DNA of 64,000 nucleotides from an uncultured Bacillota bacterium (GCA_905188085.1 CAJJKN010000002.1:124001-188000), one strand, 5' to 3'. Shown: positions 42,161 through 52,235, counted from the stretch's first letter. Notes: generated by a model not told the origin, from the letters alone. Numbers and translations are program-made.

Positions 42161-42277
42161 CTTTTGCGAGAGAAGGAAAAAAGACACGGTTAAAAACTGA
42201 TTGGGAAAAAGTCATTGTTTTTATTGCACGAAGCATTCTTTATAGGTAAAATAGAAACAAAGAGGAGGAATTTTCAG

Positions 42278-42835
42278 ATGGAAAAAGATATTAGCGTTGC
42301 AATCAGCGAAAAGATGGAAAAAACCATGGCGGTTTTAAGAAAAGAATTGGGTAGCTTGAAGGCTGGCCGTGCAAATCCGCATGTTTTGGATAGAATCACG
42401 GTGGATTATTTCGGAACACCCACGCCGATCAACCAGATGGCGAATATCTCCACCCCGGAACCCAGACTTTTGCAGATCACGCTGTGGGATGCCAGCCAAC
42501 TACAGGCAGTGGAAAAGGCGATTATGGGAAGCGATATCGGGATCCACCCGTCTAACGACGGAAAATGCATTCGTTTACTGTTCCCCGAATTGACAGAAGA
42601 GCGCAGAAAAGATTTGGTAAAAACCGCGCGTAAGCTGGCTGAGGAAGCCAAAGTAGCGATTCGTTCGATCCGCCGTGAAGGAAACGACAGCATTGCAAAA
42701 ATGAAAAAGAACAACGAGATTACCGAAGACGATGTGAAAGATTTGGAAAAGCAGGTGCAAAAGGTAACGGATGAGCACATCAAGCAGGTGGATGCTGTGT
42801 TTGCCGAAAAAGAAAAAGAGATCATGCAGGTTTGA
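42278..42835 (+). CDS. frr: Ribosome recycling factor
   Basis: RRF splits post-termination ribosomes with EF-G. The 185-residue product has the characteristic LRTGRA-like element (here LKAGRANPHVLD) and VRRDANDS-like element (IRREGNDSIAKMKK). ATG 42278 follows a strong agaggagg site; the frame is open upstream but is not RRF-like. pyrH and tsf, the usual upstream neighbours, are absent. Its stop is followed after two bases by the next start. Confidence 0.97.
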   Translation: MEKDISVAISEKMEKTMAVLRKELGSLKAGRANPHVLDRITVDYFGTPTPINQMANISTPEPRLLQITLWDASQLQAVEKAIMGSDIGIHPSNDGKCIRLLFPELTEERRKDLVKTARKLAEEAKVAIRSIRREGNDSIAKMKKNNEITEDDVKDLEKQVQKVTDEHIKQVDAVFAEKEKEIMQV

Positions 42836-42837
42836 GT

Positions 42838-43035
42838 ATGAAACAACTTTTGGGGCTGCCAATCGGCGTGGCGGAGCAAAAGCTGCGTGAAAAAGGAATT
42901 CCATACTCCGTTTGTTTGACAGAAGAACCAAAAAAATCCTTGCAGGAAACGGGAAACAGAGTGGTTCGTGTGCGCAGGGACGAAACGGGCGTACAGCTGA
43001 CGATAAGTGGGTTTGTAACGGAAGTAAAAGAATAA
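42838..43035 (+). CDS. Small PASTA-like protein between frr and uppS
   Basis: A 65-residue protein that starts two bases after the frr stop, so it is probably translated by coupling. Its sequence (LLGLPIGVAEQKLREKGIPY, then VVRVRRDETGVQLTISGF) has the pattern of a single PASTA repeat: a G-hydrophobic-x-A-x2-L helix followed by a closing strand. It has no signal peptide and no membrane helix, so it is cytosolic. I do not know its function. A 17-base-pair hairpin follows. Confidence 0.6.
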   Translation: MKQLLGLPIGVAEQKLREKGIPYSVCLTEEPKKSLQETGNRVVRVRRDETGVQLTISGFVTEVKE

Positions 43036-43042
43036 AAGCTTG

Positions 43043-43080
43043 ATTATTTCCCAAAGGACGCTTGTCTTTTGGGAAATAAT
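43043..43080 (+). promoter_or_regulatory. Long hairpin between the small gene and uppS
   Basis: A 17-base stem (43043-43059 with 43064-43080, one G-U pair) closed by GCTT. The flanks are not T-rich on the plus strand, so it is not a standard terminator. It lies only 20 bases before the uppS start and could be a processing or stability element. Confidence 0.55.
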
Positions 43081-43100
43081 TGCAAAAGGGAGAAATTATC

Positions 43101-43859
43101 ATGGCAAAGATGAGAGGCCCTTTGCCGGCCGGGTTTGAAACAATAGACGAAACAAGGATGCCAAAGCATGTGGCAATCATTATGGACGGCAACGGGCGAT
43201 GGGCCAAACAGCAGGGCAAAATGCGCACAACCGGGCACAGAGCGGGCATGGAGCGCATGGTAAACATTGTGCGCATCAGTTCGGATATCGGGCTGGATGT
43301 GCTGACGCTGTATGCGTTTTCCACGGAAAACTGGAAACGCCCCAAACTGGAAGTGGATACCCTGTTTTCTTTGCTGGTGGAATACATTCGCCGCGAGATT
43401 GACGAGCTGCACAGAAACAACGTGCGCCTTGTGGTGATGGGGGATTATCAAAAATTGCCGTCCACAGCGGTGATGGAAGTAAATCGCGGGATGGATTTGA
43501 CAAAAAACAATACGGGGATGGTATTGAATATCGCGCTGAATTACGGCTCCAGGGCGGAGCTGGTGCGGGCTGTGCAGCAGATTGCCAAAAAGGCCGGCGA
43601 AAATGTGCTTTCCTGGGAGAAAATCAGCGAAACGGACATACAAAAAGAGCTGTATACCGCATCGCTGCCGGATCCGGATCTGCTGATCCGCACCAGTGGA
43701 GAACAGCGCCTGTCTAACTTTATGCTGTGGCAATTGGCGTATACGGAATTTGTGTTTACAGACTGCCATTGGCCGGATTTTACAAACCAGGTGTATTGGC
43801 AGTGTTTATGTGAATATATGGCCAGAGACAGAAGATTTGGCGCAATAGGAGGAAAATAG
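43101..43859 (+). CDS. uppS: Isoprenyl transferase (undecaprenyl diphosphate synthase)
   Basis: UppS makes the C55 carrier lipid of cell-wall synthesis. The 252-residue protein has HVAIIMDGNGRWA with the catalytic Asp, GHRAGME, TLYAFSTENWKRP, and the C-terminal RTSGEQRLSNFMLWQLAYTEF. ATG 43101 follows an agggaga site. cdsA comes after three bases. Confidence 0.97.
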   Translation: MAKMRGPLPAGFETIDETRMPKHVAIIMDGNGRWAKQQGKMRTTGHRAGMERMVNIVRISSDIGLDVLTLYAFSTENWKRPKLEVDTLFSLLVEYIRREIDELHRNNVRLVVMGDYQKLPSTAVMEVNRGMDLTKNNTGMVLNIALNYGSRAELVRAVQQIAKKAGENVLSWEKISETDIQKELYTASLPDPDLLIRTSGEQRLSNFMLWQLAYTEFVFTDCHWPDFTNQVYWQCLCEYMARDRRFGAIGGK

Positions 43860-43862
43860 GGA

Positions 43863-44672
43863 TTGAAAACTCGCTTTATCATCGGGGTGATCTTAGCAAC
43901 CCTGATGGGCACAATGCTGTATTTGGGCAGCTGGCCGCTGAAGATTACGCTATATGTGTTTTTGGCTATGGCCGTGTATGAGGTTTGGCAGGCCTTTCAT
44001 CATGCGGGCCTTCATCTTTCGCGCAGCGCGCTTATTTTCTATGTGCTGCTGCTGCCGGTGGCCATCCATTTCTTTGGCATCAAAGGCATTTTGGCGCTGT
44101 TGATGATGACCGGTATTTTGATCTTTGTAACCAAAGTGCTGCGGGCGGATTTGACAATGGAAAACACGGCCTATACGTTTTTTGCGTTGTTTTATCCGTG
44201 TTTGATGATGTCTATGCTGCCCGTGATGCTTACTTTTCCCGGAGAGGCCGGCCGGCTGGCGCTGGTTGTGACGCTGGTTTGTGCCTGCGTGACGGATATG
44301 ATGGCGTATTTTGCGGGCTTATTATTCGGAAAACACAAGCTTTGCCCGAAGATCAGCCCCAAAAAGACGATAGAAGGCGCCATCGGCGGCACCATCGGCG
44401 GTATTCTGGGCAGCGTGCTGGTGGGATATTTGATACAGCCGGCACTGGGTACGGCGGTAAGCATGTGGCACATGGCGTTGTTGGGGCTGTTTGCGGCGAT
44501 AGCGGGGCAGATAGGGGATTTGGCAGCTTCGCTGGTGAAACGCAACGTGGGCATTAAAGATTTCGGGAAAATATTTCCCGGTCATGGCGGCGTGATGGAC
44601 AGACTGGACAGCATTTTGTTTGTGGCACCGCTGGTATACAGCTATTTCAGCCTGGTTTTGCTGGCCGGCTGA
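43863..44672 (+). CDS. cdsA: Phosphatidate cytidylyltransferase
   Basis: CdsA makes CDP-diacylglycerol for phospholipid synthesis. The 269-residue polytopic protein carries the signature SPKKTIEGAIGG and, at the end, GIKDFGKIFPGHGGVMDRLDS. It starts with TTG 43863 after aggagg. About seven to eight membrane helices are visible. Standard position between uppS and dxr. Confidence 0.96.
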   Translation: MKTRFIIGVILATLMGTMLYLGSWPLKITLYVFLAMAVYEVWQAFHHAGLHLSRSALIFYVLLLPVAIHFFGIKGILALLMMTGILIFVTKVLRADLTMENTAYTFFALFYPCLMMSMLPVMLTFPGEAGRLALVVTLVCACVTDMMAYFAGLLFGKHKLCPKISPKKTIEGAIGGTIGGILGSVLVGYLIQPALGTAVSMWHMALLGLFAAIAGQIGDLAASLVKRNVGIKDFGKIFPGHGGVMDRLDSILFVAPLVYSYFSLVLLAG

Positions 44673-44689
44673 TTGCGAAAGGAAAGAGC

Positions 44690-45829
44690 ATGAGAGAGAT
44701 TGCTTTAATCGGGTCCACCGGCTCTGTGGGCACACAGGCGCTGGATGTGGTGCGCGAAAATCCGGAACAATTTCGTATTGCCGCGCTGACGGCGCATAAA
44801 AACCTGGATTCGTTGTTAAAACAAATAGAGGAGTTTCATCCGAGGGCGGTCGGCATTTCCGATGAGCAGACGTATAGAATGGCCAAACACATCATACATA
44901 CGGATTGTGAGCTGTTTGGCGGAGAAAATGCGCATGTGGAAGCCATGCTGGCCTCCAAGGCAGACACAAGCCTGATTTCCGTTGTGGGGTTTCCCGGCTT
45001 TGCGCCGTTGCGCGAAAGCATTATACACGGGCTGAAAACCTGCGTGGCAAACAAGGAAAGCATTGTGTGCGGCGGGGCGGCCATCACCCGGCTGCTGCAA
45101 AAATACAACGCGCGGCTTTACCCTGTGGATAGCGAACACAGCGCCATTTTCCAATGCTTGGAGGGAAACAGAGATCAAAAAATCCGCCGGATTTTGTTGA
45201 CCTGTTCCGGCGGGCCGTTTCGTACCTGGAAAAAGGAAGAAATTGAAAAAGCAACGGTGGAGCAGGCGTTAAAACACCCGAAATGGAACATGGGACAAAA
45301 AATATCCATAGACAGTGCTACACTGGCCAATAAAGGGCTGGAGGTGCTGGAAGCGCGCTGGCTGTTTGATGTGCCGGTGGAGCAGGTGGAAGTGATTGTG
45401 CACCCGGAGAGCATTGTGCACAGCATGGTGGAATATCAGGATCGTTCTGTTTTGGCGCAGATGGGCGTGCCGGATATGAAATTGCCGATTCAGGTGGCGC
45501 TGGGCTATCCGCAAAGGCTGGACAACGGCCCCAAAGCCGTGGATTTTCTTTCGCTGGGGCAATTGCATTTTGAAGCGCCGGATACAAACCGGTTTCCCTG
45601 TTTGGCGTTGGCCTATGAGGCAGGGCGCCAAGGCGGGATGAGCCCGATTGCCTTTAACGCGGCAAACGAAGCAGCCGTGGTGCGCTATCAGGCGCATAAG
45701 ATCGGCTTTTACGAGATTGCCGAAATCATCGAAAAGGCGATGGGAAAATTTTGCGGCGGCAAGGAACCGTCTTTGGATGAGATTTTGGAAATAGACAGAC
45801 AGGCGCGCCTGTTTGTGGAAACCATATAG
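44690..45829 (+). CDS. dxr: 1-deoxy-D-xylulose 5-phosphate reductoisomerase
   Basis: Dxr commits DXP to the MEP isoprenoid pathway. The 379-residue protein has the NADPH loop GSTGSVGTQ, the substrate residues in PVDSEHSAIFQ, TCSGGPF and the metal-binding KWNMGQKISIDSATLANKGLE region. ispG lies two genes downstream, so two MEP enzymes share this operon with uppS, which uses their product. Confidence 0.97.
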   Translation: MREIALIGSTGSVGTQALDVVRENPEQFRIAALTAHKNLDSLLKQIEEFHPRAVGISDEQTYRMAKHIIHTDCELFGGENAHVEAMLASKADTSLISVVGFPGFAPLRESIIHGLKTCVANKESIVCGGAAITRLLQKYNARLYPVDSEHSAIFQCLEGNRDQKIRRILLTCSGGPFRTWKKEEIEKATVEQALKHPKWNMGQKISIDSATLANKGLEVLEARWLFDVPVEQVEVIVHPESIVHSMVEYQDRSVLAQMGVPDMKLPIQVALGYPQRLDNGPKAVDFLSLGQLHFEAPDTNRFPCLALAYEAGRQGGMSPIAFNAANEAAVVRYQAHKIGFYEIAEIIEKAMGKFCGGKEPSLDEILEIDRQARLFVETI

Positions 45830-45846
45830 AATAGAGGCTTGTATTT

Positions 45847-46869
45847 TTGACGTATATCATTGCCATTTTGATATTGGGTGTGTTGATTATCATCCACGAG
45901 CTGGGACATATGCTGGTTGGCCGTGCCATGGGCGTGAAAGTGGAGGAATTTTCCATCAATATCGGCCCCAAACTGTTTTCCTGGCAGCCGAAGGAGACGT
46001 TGTATTCCGTTCGTTTGATTCCGCTGGGCGGCTTTTGTAAATTTCTGGGAGAAGAGCCGGATGAGGAAAGCCTGACAGGCCCGGCGCCCGGCAGCTTTTA
46101 TGCCATCGGCCCGGTAAAGCGGCTGATGATCTTTTTGGCAGGCCCGGCCAGCAATGTGCTTTTAGGCATTTTACTATGCAGCCTGTTTGCCGGGTTTTTC
46201 GGGATGCCGCAATATAAAGTGGTTAATATTTTGCCGGAATCCGTAGCGGAGGAGGCGGGGCTTTGCGTAGAGGATGTAATTTATGCTGTGGAGGGGCAAG
46301 AGCCGTTGTTGTTTGAATCGCCCTCCACGCTGATTGCCAAAGCGGGCGATACTGTGAACATTACCGTGGTGCGCGACGGAGAGAAAAAACAACTGAGCAT
46401 TCCCAAAGTGGAGATAGACGGGCAAAAGGTTGTGGGCATGCAGGCGCAGGCCGGCATGCAGCCCGTTGGGTTTTTCGGCTGTATACAAAAGGGATTTCAG
46501 GTTACCTGGCAGATGACACGCATGATGATAGAGTTTTTGGGCCAATTGATCGGCGGCCTGTTTGGCGGGGCAAAGCCGGAGGGTGAATTGGTAGGCCCGG
46601 TGGGCTTTGTGCGCGAAATGTCGGCCGGGCTGCAAAACGGCATGCCGACGATTCTGTTGATGATTGCCATGACCACGCTGAATTTGGGCATTGCAAATCT
46701 TTTGCCCATCCCGGGGCTGGACGGCGGGCGATGCTTGTTTGTGTTTTATGAGCTGATTGCCAGAAAACGGCTGAATCCGGATCGGGAAGGCTTGGTCAAC
46801 GCCATTGGCATTGCGCTGATGTTTGGATTGATTATTTTGATTTCCATCAAGGATATTTTCTTTAGATAA
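45847..46869 (+). CDS. rseP: RIP metalloprotease RseP (M50 family, PDZ domain)
   Basis: A site-2 intramembrane protease of the RseP/RasP/YluC type, which cleaves anti-sigma factors and signal peptides. The 340-residue protein has HELGH in the first helix (17-21), LIPLGGFCKF, one PDZ domain (about 120-200) and the second motif LLPIPGLDGGR. It starts with TTG 45847. The position between dxr and ispG is standard. It differs from the PDZ-free SpoIVFB-like protease at 8733. Confidence 0.95.
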   Translation: MTYIIAILILGVLIIIHELGHMLVGRAMGVKVEEFSINIGPKLFSWQPKETLYSVRLIPLGGFCKFLGEEPDEESLTGPAPGSFYAIGPVKRLMIFLAGPASNVLLGILLCSLFAGFFGMPQYKVVNILPESVAEEAGLCVEDVIYAVEGQEPLLFESPSTLIAKAGDTVNITVVRDGEKKQLSIPKVEIDGQKVVGMQAQAGMQPVGFFGCIQKGFQVTWQMTRMMIEFLGQLIGGLFGGAKPEGELVGPVGFVREMSAGLQNGMPTILLMIAMTTLNLGIANLLPIPGLDGGRCLFVFYELIARKRLNPDREGLVNAIGIALMFGLIILISIKDIFFR

Positions 46870-46872
46870 GGG

Positions 46873-47949
46873 ATGTTGCAGGTGAAAACAAAACAGGTTC
46901 AAGTGGGCGGTATTACGCTGGGCGGCGGTGCGCCGGTGTGCATTCAAAGCATGACAAACACCGATACGCGCGATGTGGACAGCACGGCCGCGCAAATTGA
47001 AGCATTGACGAACGCCGGCTGCGAACTGGTGCGGATGAGCGTATACGACAGCGCCTGCGTAAAAGCGATTGGCGAAATCAAAAAAAGAGTGCATGTGCCG
47101 CTTGTGGCGGACATTCATTTTGATTATAGGCTGGCGGTGGGCAGCATAGAAGCGGGAATTGATAAACTGCGAATCAACCCCGGCAACATCGGTAGCAAAG
47201 AAAAGGTGCGCGAAGTGGTGGCGGCGGCCAAAGAGCACGGTGTGCCCATTCGTATTGGGGTAAATGCCGGCTCGCTGGAAAAGGATCTGTTGATAAAACA
47301 TGGGGGCCCTACGGCCGAAGCGCTGGTGGAAAGCGCATTGGGACATGCCCGCATTTTGGAAGAAGAAAATTTTTATGAGATCGTATTGTCCGTAAAACAC
47401 AGCCATGTGCCAACGATGGTGCAGGCATACAGAATGCTTTCCGAACAGACACCATATCCGCTGCATTTGGGGGTAACGGAATCCGGCACCTGCGCGATGG
47501 GCACGGTGAAATCCGCTGTGGGCATCGGCAGCCTGCTTTTGGAAGGCATTGGAGATACGATTCGCGTGTCGCTGGCCGGGGATCCTTTGCAGGAAGTGCC
47601 CGTGGCAAAACGAATTTTGAAAACCGTGGGCCTGTACGACCGGGGGGTAGAGGTGATCGCATGCCCCACATGCGGGCGGACAACCATCGGCGTGGAACAA
47701 ATTGCGCTGGAAGTGGAAAAGAGACTTTCGCATATTGAAGTGCCGCTGAAAGTGGCGGTGATGGGTTGCGTGGTAAACGGACCGGGCGAAGCGCGAGAGG
47801 CGGATATCGGTATTGCCGGCGCCGCGGGAGACGCCATTTTGTTTCAACATGGCGAAAAAACGGGGAAAATACAGGGCGATGATTTAATCGGCACCCTGGT
47901 GAAAGAAGCAGAACGCTTGGCAAAGGAAAAGGAGCAGGCTAAACGATGA
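46873..47949 (+). CDS. ispG: (E)-4-hydroxy-3-methylbut-2-enyl diphosphate synthase
   Basis: IspG (GcpE) is the 4Fe-4S enzyme of the penultimate MEP step. The 358-residue protein begins with the typical VGGITLGGGAPVCIQSMTNT and has the cluster cysteines in CPTCGRT and in MGCVVNGPGEAREAD. Start ATG 46873 is three bases after rseP; GTG 46882 is an alternative. It overlaps polC by four bases. Confidence 0.97.
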   Translation: MLQVKTKQVQVGGITLGGGAPVCIQSMTNTDTRDVDSTAAQIEALTNAGCELVRMSVYDSACVKAIGEIKKRVHVPLVADIHFDYRLAVGSIEAGIDKLRINPGNIGSKEKVREVVAAAKEHGVPIRIGVNAGSLEKDLLIKHGGPTAEALVESALGHARILEEENFYEIVLSVKHSHVPTMVQAYRMLSEQTPYPLHLGVTESGTCAMGTVKSAVGIGSLLLEGIGDTIRVSLAGDPLQEVPVAKRILKTVGLYDRGVEVIACPTCGRTTIGVEQIALEVEKRLSHIEVPLKVAVMGCVVNGPGEAREADIGIAGAAGDAILFQHGEKTGKIQGDDLIGTLVKEAERLAKEKEQAKR

Positions 47950-50900
47950 GCCAGGAGAAAAAAATTCAAACGCCGGCGGGCGCAGTGTGGGTGGAAAAGC
48001 TGACATATTCCAGAACCAGAGAGCAGCTTCATGTTTTTGCCCATACGGAACAGGCGGTCGATTATCCGGCGTTTATGAAAATACAAGAGCATTTAATTGA
48101 GCAAACAGGCCAGGAGAATACCCTGGTCTCTTTGCATGTGCCGATGAAATGCGAAAAGGAGTTTGCGTCGTTTTGCGTGGGCTTTGCCAAAAACGAAATG
48201 CGCACCTGCGGCGCGCTGTGGCCCAAGAGCGTTTGGGAATATAACAAGGAGAATCACGCGGTTTACTGCGCATTTGAAGAAGAACAGCTCCGCGAAGTGG
48301 TTCAGATGATGCCGGCTTATCCGCGGCTGCTGTCCTGCGTGGAGGAAACGAGCGGTGCACAGCTGTTTTTTGTGAAAAAAGAGAAGCTGGCTTTGGGCAT
48401 TGCCTGTACGGAATTGATAGATTTTGAAAAACAACAGGAAAGCCAACACAGCGCCGCCGTGCCGGACGGACAAGGAACGCCAAAAACAAACCCGGAACCG
48501 AAAGCACAGTTGCAAGCGGAAAAACCTAAGCCGAAACCCAAGAAAAAGGCAGCGGCCAAAGCCGCGCATACACACAAAACAAAAGCGCTTCTGGGAGAAG
48601 CGTTTTTTCCGAAAAAGACGGATGATCTGTCCTCCGTTTCGCTGGATCTGGGCCGCGTGACCCTGGAAGGGCTGGTTGTAAAGTCTCCGGAGGCGCGTCA
48701 AAAACGCTCTAAAGACGGAAGCATCGTTTCGTTTTCGTTGACGGATTATTATGGAACGATGAAAATATTGTGTTCGATGGACAACAGAGAAACACAACGG
48801 GCGCTGGAGGTGCTCTCCAAGAAAAAACGCGTGTTTGTACGTGGCGAAGTGCGGATGGATCCATACAGCAAGCAGGATGTGATATGGGCTTTTCAGATTT
48901 CCTATATGCCCTTTAAGGATAGGGGAGACGGAGATCTGCCATTCCATCGGCCGGAACTACATGCCCATACCAAGATGAGCAGCTTGGATGCCCTGGCGGA
49001 TACCAAAGAACTGGTAGAAACGGCGGCTAATATGGGGCTTTCTGCTTTGGCGATTACAGATCACGGCGTGGTGCAGGCGTTTCCGCTTGCCTATGATGCC
49101 TGCCTGGCCCATAAAGAGCTGAAGCTGATTTACGGCGTGGAAGCATATCTGGCCAACGACATGGCGGCGTTTACCGGGCAAGACGCGCCGATAGACGAAG
49201 TGGTGGTTTTCGATATAGAGACCACCGGGCTGGATAAAGAGCAATGCGAAATTATAGAAATCGGCGCGGTGCGTTGGAAAGACGGCAAAGCGCTGGAAAC
49301 ATTTGAACAGTTTGCAAAGCCGAAGGCAAAGCTGCCGCCGGAAATTGTGAAATTGACCGGCATTACCGATCAGGATTTGGCAGATGCCCCTTCAGAGCAG
49401 CAGACATTGGAAGCGTTTGCCCGCTTTGTGAGCGACACGCCGCTTGTGGCGCACAATGCAACCTTTGACCTTTCCTTTATCCGAAACAGAGGACGGGCGT
49501 ATGGGCTGTTGTTTGAAAATGACATCGTGGATACGCTGCCTTTGGCGCGGATGATGGTGCCGGATGTACGCCGCCACTCGCTGGATGCCATGTGCCGCCA
49601 TTTTAAAATTGAGCAGCTGCACCATCATAGAGCCAATGATGACGCCGCCTGTACGGCCAGGCTTTGGGAAAAGCTGAAAGAGCTGGCGGGGGCCAAGCGG
49701 TTTTCCGAATTGAACGGGAGCATGAGCACCAAAGCTTTGCCGACCAACCATTTGATCTTGCTGGTGAAAAATAAAAAGGGATTGAAAAACCTGTATACCC
49801 TGATAACGGAAGCGCACTTGCGGCATTTCCATCGCCGCCCCGTGATGCCCAAAAGCCTTGTGATGAAACACAGGGAAGGATTGATTATAGGGGGCGCCTG
49901 CGAACAGGGCGAAGTGTTCCGCTCCGTTTTGGGAAAATTGGATCCCAAAACACAAAGCCAGATTGCGGATTTTTATGATTATCTGGAAGTGCAGCCTTTG
50001 GGCAACAATGCCTTTTTGATTCATGATGACAGAGACGGATTCTGGGTGCATGATAACAGGGACTTGGAAAACATCAACAAAAGAATCATAGCTTTGGCAA
50101 AGGAAAAGGGAATTCCCGTTGTTGCTACGGGCGACGTGCATTTTATAAAACCGCAGGACGAATACCTGCGCCGTATTTTGATGAGCGGCCAGGGCTTTAC
50201 AGATGCGGACAATCAGCCGCCGCTGTATTTGCATACCACCCAGGAAATGCTGGATGAATTCAGCTATTTGGATGAGGACGAAGCGATGGAGGTGGTGGTC
50301 AATGCGCCGAACCGCATTGTGGAAAGCATTGAAACCGGCTTTGGCCCCTATCCGCAGGATACAGCAGCGCCCAGGGAAGAAAACGGGGACGAATTGATTT
50401 GTTCCATCGCCAGAAAAGGGGCAGAGGACATTTACGGTTCGCCGCTGCCGGAAATTGTTTCCGCACGGCTGGAAAAGGAACTGGGCAGCATTACAAAACA
50501 TGACTTTTCCACGCTGTATCTGTCTGCATACAGGCTGGTAAAACAAAGCAACGACGACGGTTATACGGTAGGGTCGCGCGGTAGCGTGGGCAGCTCGTTT
50601 GTGGCCAAAGCCATGGGCATATCGGAAGTGAACCCCTTGGCGCCGCATTATGTTTGCCCGCACTGCAAATTTTCGGATTTTGACGTAAAAGAGCTTGGCG
50701 CGGCCTGCGGCCCGGATTTGCCGGATCGCGATTGTCCCCAATGCGGGACAAAGATGGCAAAAGACGGCTATGAAATTCCGTTTGAGGTGTTTTTGGGCTT
50801 TGACGGCGATAAGGTGCCTGATATTGACCTGAACTTTTCCGGCGAATATCAGCCCAGGGCCTTTGCCAAGGTCATTGAAATGTTTGGCCAGGACAACGTG

Positions 50901-52235
50901 TTTCGTGCCGGTACGGTGATTGGCGTGGCCGCAAAGAGCGCCTACGGCTATGTGCGCAAATACATGGAGGAAAAAGGGATATATATTCAGCCTGCTCAAA
51001 TTGATTTATTGACGAAGGGCATTGAAAACGTAAAGCGAACCACCGGGCAGCACCCGGCAGGGCTGATCGTTGTGCCGGAGGACCGGGATATTTTGGACTA
51101 TACGCCGCTGCAGCGCCCGGCCGATAAAACGGACAGCGAGACCATTACCACCCACTTTGACTTTAACTCCCTGCATGACAGGCTGGTTAAGCTGGATATT
51201 TTGGGGCATGATAACCCGACGGTGATCCGCAGGCTGTATGAATTTACCGGGATAGATCCGGTGGATGTGCCGCTGGATGATCCGGGCACACTGTCGCTGT
51301 TTTTAAACTGCGATGCGCTGGATTTAAAAGACCCGGAATTTCCGTTTGACCTGGGCGTGCTGGGCGTGCCGGAATTCGGCACGGAATTTGCCATGAACAT
51401 GCTCAAAGACACAAGGCCTACCACCGTGGCGGAATTGCTGCGCATCAGCGGCTTGTCTCACGGGACGGACGTGTGGTTGGGAAACGCCGCGGATTTGATT
51501 GCAAACGGCGTGGCAACGCTGAGGGAGTGCGTCTGTACGCGCGATGATATCATGGTGTATTTGATGCATTGCGGCGTGGATTCCAAAATTGCGTTTGATA
51601 CGATGGAATCCGTCCGTAAAGGCAAAGGGTTAAAACCGGTGATGGAAAACGCCATGCGCCAGGCCCATGTGCCGGATTGGTACATAGAAAGCTGTAAAAA
51701 GATTCAATATATGTTCCCGAAAGCGCATGCGGCGGCCTATGTGGTGGCGGCGCTGCGCATTGCGTATTATAAAGTGCATATGCCGTTGGCGTTTTATGCC
51801 GCCTATTTTTCCGTGCGCGGCGAGGAGATGGATGCCTACGATGCTTTGCAGGGCATAGACCATATTAAAAAGGTGTTGGCCGGATTTAAGGGCAAACGGG
51901 ACATGACGGCAAGGGACGAAAAGCAGCGGGTGCATTTGCAATTGGCCATGGAAATGCTGGCAAGGGGCTATGAATTTATGCCGCCGGATATACAGACCTC
52001 GCATGCCACGATGTATGAGATTGTAGACGGGAAAATCCGCATGCCGCTGTCCGCGGTGGGCGGCCTTGGCGAAAACGCAGCAAAAAGCGTGGTGGAGGCC
52101 AGAAAAGACGGCCCGTTTGCCACGATTGAAGATGTGAACCTGAGAACAAAACTAAACAATAGCAACATTCAGCGGCTAAAAGAAGTGGGCGCGTTTGGCG
52201 ATATGTGGGATACGGCGCAGCTGTCGTTGTTCTAA
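47946..52235 (+). CDS. polC: DNA polymerase III subunit alpha, PolC type
   Basis: PolC is the Gram-positive replicative polymerase with built-in proofreading. The 1429-residue protein has an N-terminal domain with a Lys/Pro/Gln linker (about 160-215), an OB fold (about 235-330), a PHP domain split by the DEDDh exonuclease (FDIETTGL about 417-425, then HNATFDLSF and HHRANDDA), and the polymerase core with the palm motif PDIDLNFSGEYQ. The C-terminal helix-hairpin-helix part ends LKEVGAFGDM. The length is the family norm. It is the last gene of the frr-polC cluster. Confidence 0.98.
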   Translation: MSQEKKIQTPAGAVWVEKLTYSRTREQLHVFAHTEQAVDYPAFMKIQEHLIEQTGQENTLVSLHVPMKCEKEFASFCVGFAKNEMRTCGALWPKSVWEYNKENHAVYCAFEEEQLREVVQMMPAYPRLLSCVEETSGAQLFFVKKEKLALGIACTELIDFEKQQESQHSAAVPDGQGTPKTNPEPKAQLQAEKPKPKPKKKAAAKAAHTHKTKALLGEAFFPKKTDDLSSVSLDLGRVTLEGLVVKSPEARQKRSKDGSIVSFSLTDYYGTMKILCSMDNRETQRALEVLSKKKRVFVRGEVRMDPYSKQDVIWAFQISYMPFKDRGDGDLPFHRPELHAHTKMSSLDALADTKELVETAANMGLSALAITDHGVVQAFPLAYDACLAHKELKLIYGVEAYLANDMAAFTGQDAPIDEVVVFDIETTGLDKEQCEIIEIGAVRWKDGKALETFEQFAKPKAKLPPEIVKLTGITDQDLADAPSEQQTLEAFARFVSDTPLVAHNATFDLSFIRNRGRAYGLLFENDIVDTLPLARMMVPDVRRHSLDAMCRHFKIEQLHHHRANDDAACTARLWEKLKELAGAKRFSELNGSMSTKALPTNHLILLVKNKKGLKNLYTLITEAHLRHFHRRPVMPKSLVMKHREGLIIGGACEQGEVFRSVLGKLDPKTQSQIADFYDYLEVQPLGNNAFLIHDDRDGFWVHDNRDLENINKRIIALAKEKGIPVVATGDVHFIKPQDEYLRRILMSGQGFTDADNQPPLYLHTTQEMLDEFSYLDEDEAMEVVVNAPNRIVESIETGFGPYPQDTAAPREENGDELICSIARKGAEDIYGSPLPEIVSARLEKELGSITKHDFSTLYLSAYRLVKQSNDDGYTVGSRGSVGSSFVAKAMGISEVNPLAPHYVCPHCKFSDFDVKELGAACGPDLPDRDCPQCGTKMAKDGYEIPFEVFLGFDGDKVPDIDLNFSGEYQPRAFAKVIEMFGQDNVFRAGTVIGVAAKSAYGYVRKYMEEKGIYIQPAQIDLLTKGIENVKRTTGQHPAGLIVVPEDRDILDYTPLQRPADKTDSETITTHFDFNSLHDRLVKLDILGHDNPTVIRRLYEFTGIDPVDVPLDDPGTLSLFLNCDALDLKDPEFPFDLGVLGVPEFGTEFAMNMLKDTRPTTVAELLRISGLSHGTDVWLGNAADLIANGVATLRECVCTRDDIMVYLMHCGVDSKIAFDTMESVRKGKGLKPVMENAMRQAHVPDWYIESCKKIQYMFPKAHAAAYVVAALRIAYYKVHMPLAFYAAYFSVRGEEMDAYDALQGIDHIKKVLAGFKGKRDMTARDEKQRVHLQLAMEMLARGYEFMPPDIQTSHATMYEIVDGKIRMPLSAVGGLGENAAKSVVEARKDGPFATIEDVNLRTKLNNSNIQRLKEVGAFGDMWDTAQLSLF

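Noticed and set aside
46174..47850. A 558-codon minus-strand frame opposite rseP and ispG
   Set aside because: It mirrors two secure genes; composition is that of antisense translation.
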